From positions 248,001 to 312,000 of the forward strand of contig JACKEC010000014.1 of the NCBI GenBank assembly GCA_020633195.1: DNA of 64,000 nt, read 5' to 3'. Position numbers and translations under genes: made by a program. Numbering within the stretch: position 1 is the first letter of the stretch; each line of letters begins with the position of its first letter. Of this stretch, positions 62,871 through 64,000 are shown piece after piece. The DNA is from Sandaracinaceae bacterium (lineage in GTDB: Bacteria; Myxococcota_A; Polyangia; Polyangiales; Sandaracinaceae). The notes beneath the pieces were generated by a model. It was given only the letters and a program-made list of their open reading frames with translations. It did no database searches and was not told the DNA's origin.

Positions 62871-64000
62871 AGCACCAGCATCACGAGCACCACCAAGCCG
62901 GCGCCCGCGATCACGGCCCAGCCTTTCTGGAAGGCGGCCTTGTCGTAGGCGCCGAGCGCGCGTTCGTGGAGCGCGATCTCCCGCTCGCGTGAGGCCAGCG
63001 CGCGCTGCATCGCGAGGACCGAGCGAGCCCGCGCGGGCTCGACGTCCTCGGCGATCCGACGCTCCACGGCGGCGCGGGCGAGCTCTTCGACCGCCTCGTG
63101 GTAGCGCTGCTCGGCCTCGCCGGCGGTCGAGAGGTGGACCTTCTCGGTCCGGTCCTGCGCCTGGTCGACGGCGCGCCGCTGCTTCTCGAGATCGTTGATC
63201 GCGGAGAGCATCACCGCGAGCTCCTTGCGGGCCTTCGCGAGCTGAGGCTCGAGCTCGTCCACGTGCCCCTGCGCCTTCTCGACGTCAGCGCGGCGCGCCT
63301 GGATCTCGGCCTCGAGCAGCTCGAGCTTGGGCGCGTCGATCGCGCCGCCCTCGGCCGCCGTCGTCCGCAGGTTCCGGATCTCGATCTCGACCCGGCGCAT
63401 GCGCGCCGTGACGCGGCGCAGGTCGTTCTCGCGCGTGGACATCTGCGTGGCGAGCTTCGTCTCGCGATCGCGGTAGGGGCCGCTCGCCTTCTCGGCCTCC
63501 TGGACCTTGGCCGCCAGCGAGCTGCGCTGCGCGTCCGCCGCCTCGCGCGCCTGGACCCACGCCTCGTTCCGGCCCGCGGACACCTGGCCGGTCTCGTCGC
63601 ACGCCGCGAGCTGCGCCGAGAGCCCTCGGAGCCCGTCCGCGTCCTTGCGCGCGTGGAGCGCCCGGCCGAGCTCGACGAGGGAGTCCTTCACGTCCTTGTC
63701 GGCCGCCCCGCGCAGGTTTCGGAGCTCGGCGAGCGACTTCTTCAAGGCCATGCGCCGCTGCGTGACGAGGATCGCGTACGGCACCCAGGTCACGAAGGAC
63801 GCGGGCGCCTCGCCGTAGTCGGCGAGCGCGGCGACCTCCACCTCGTCCACCGCCAGGACACCCGCGGTGGGGACCGGCGCGTCGCGTCGCGGCGGCGGTG
63901 GCGCGGGCAGCGGGAGATCGGGGGGCGCCTGATCGAGCTCGAGATCCGGGAGCGGTCCGTCGTCGAGGCCCGAGAAGGGATCACCGACGACGCGGCCGGC
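62855..64000 (-). CDS. coiled-coil membrane protein (5' end outside window)
   Basis: The frame stays open to the window edge, giving at least 381 residues; the start lies beyond base 64000 (a GTG at 63850 is in frame but codons upstream continue without a stop). The first visible part is Pro/Asp/Leu-rich (DPFSGLDDGPLPDLELDQAP), then comes one hydrophobic stretch (FVTWVPYAILV) and a ~220-residue coiled coil (KVQEAEKASG, ARMRRVEIEIRNLR, LEAEIQARRADVEKAQG). One C-terminal membrane segment (GWAVIAGAGLVVLVMLVLIAV) ends the protein. It resembles a structural or scaffold protein; no function is recognised. Confidence 0.8.
   Translation of the reverse strand, partial: AGRVVGDPFSGLDDGPLPDLELDQAPPDLPLPAPPPPRRDAPVPTAGVLAVDEVEVAALADYGEAPASFVTWVPYAILVTQRRMALKKSLAELRNLRGAADKDVKDSLVELGRALHARKDADGLRGLSAQLAACDETGQVSAGRNEAWVQAREAADAQRSSLAAKVQEAEKASGPYRDRETKLATQMSTRENDLRRVTARMRRVEIEIRNLRTTAAEGGAIDAPKLELLEAEIQARRADVEKAQGHVDELEPQLAKARKELAVMLSAINDLEKQRRAVDQAQDRTEKVHLSTAGEAEQRYHEAVEELARAAVERRIAEDVEPARARSVLAMQRALASREREIALHERALGAYDKAAFQKGWAVIAGAGLVVLVMLVLIAVR

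Noticed and set aside
1..64000. tRNA, rRNA, IS, prophage or other mobile genes
   Set aside because: I read the gaps between genes and saw no cloverleaf with CCA end, no rRNA-like stretch and no transposase or integrase motif. A tRNA scan would settle short cases.

Overview
This 64-kb window is very GC-rich (around 70 % by eye, with almost all third codon positions G or C) and densely packed. The gene content points to a myxobacterium-like member of the Myxococcota, probably near the Polyangia/Sandaracinaceae. Evidence for this is an MglA-type GTPase, two Hanks-type Ser/Thr kinases, two adjacent lspA paralogues with lgt, many lipoproteins with Asp-Ala-Gly-rich spacers behind the lipobox, and very large TPR and carboxypeptidase-regulatory-repeat proteins. 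I saw no insertion sequence, prophage, CRISPR array, rRNA or tRNA. It reads as a core chromosomal segment. The taxonomy is inferred from gene content only.

Layout. 1-7 kb: the C-terminal 2156 residues of a giant TPR protein, then tsaE, whose start lies inside a (GTGCCC)n microsatellite. 7-12.3 kb: carB, a secreted esterase, greA and an SRPBCC protein. 12.3-19 kb: a membrane protein and small lipoprotein (minus strand), an MglA-like GTPase coupled to a Nudix/metallo-beta-lactamase fusion, and a membrane protein of carboxypeptidase-regulatory repeats ending in PDZ. 19-23 kb: rpmB, an RluA-type pseudouridine synthase, a lipoprotein, and a kinase/5'-3' exonuclease pair. 23-26.3 kb: a D-2-hydroxyglutarate dehydrogenase-like flavoprotein convergent with serA, then a DNRLRE-like lipoprotein. 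26.4-32.6 kb: a run starting with a DsbD-like lipoprotein, PrkA kinase, a 107-aa unknown and an MBL hydrolase with 4-nt overlaps, then pdxJ and nnr. 32.7-39.3 kb: an ECF sigma factor, a lamin-tail lipoprotein, a threonine dehydratase-like enzyme, a hydrolase lipoprotein, a rhodanese-MoeB fusion and a Cache-like lipoprotein. 39.4-46.5 kb: a fused hydantoinase/5-oxoprolinase, DUF2062, MscS and TlpA-like proteins, then two small minus-strand genes including a ribbon-helix-helix regulator with twin palindromic boxes upstream. 46.5-53.7 kb: lspA-lspA-lgt-ileS-folD-GNAT, nearly all coupled. 53.7-58.3 kb: a TonB/AgmX-like secreted protein, parB-parA, two small plus-strand ORFs, and a second kinase. 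58.3-64 kb: map, a metallophosphatase-Rieske fusion, two Cys-rich lipoproteins, bcp, and a coiled-coil membrane protein running off the end.

How it fits together: the lspA-lspA-lgt operon makes the maturation machinery for the lipoproteins encoded around it. SerA and the hydroxyglutarate dehydrogenase form a plausible metabolic pair and carry the same promoter-like box. TsaE, GreA, L28, RluA, IleRS, FolD, Map and ParAB are housekeeping. The most interesting non-textbook signals are: (1) -10-like boxes only 6-9 nt before start codons in many genes, suggesting leaderless mRNAs; (2) a hairpin plus (GTGCCC)n unit found twice, once forming the start of tsaE; (3) a cluster of four consecutive hairpins behind moeB; (4) a phosphatase fused to a Rieske iron-sulfur domain; (5) paired palindromes 32 bp apart upstream of the RHH gene; and (6) two small ORFs divergent from parAB.
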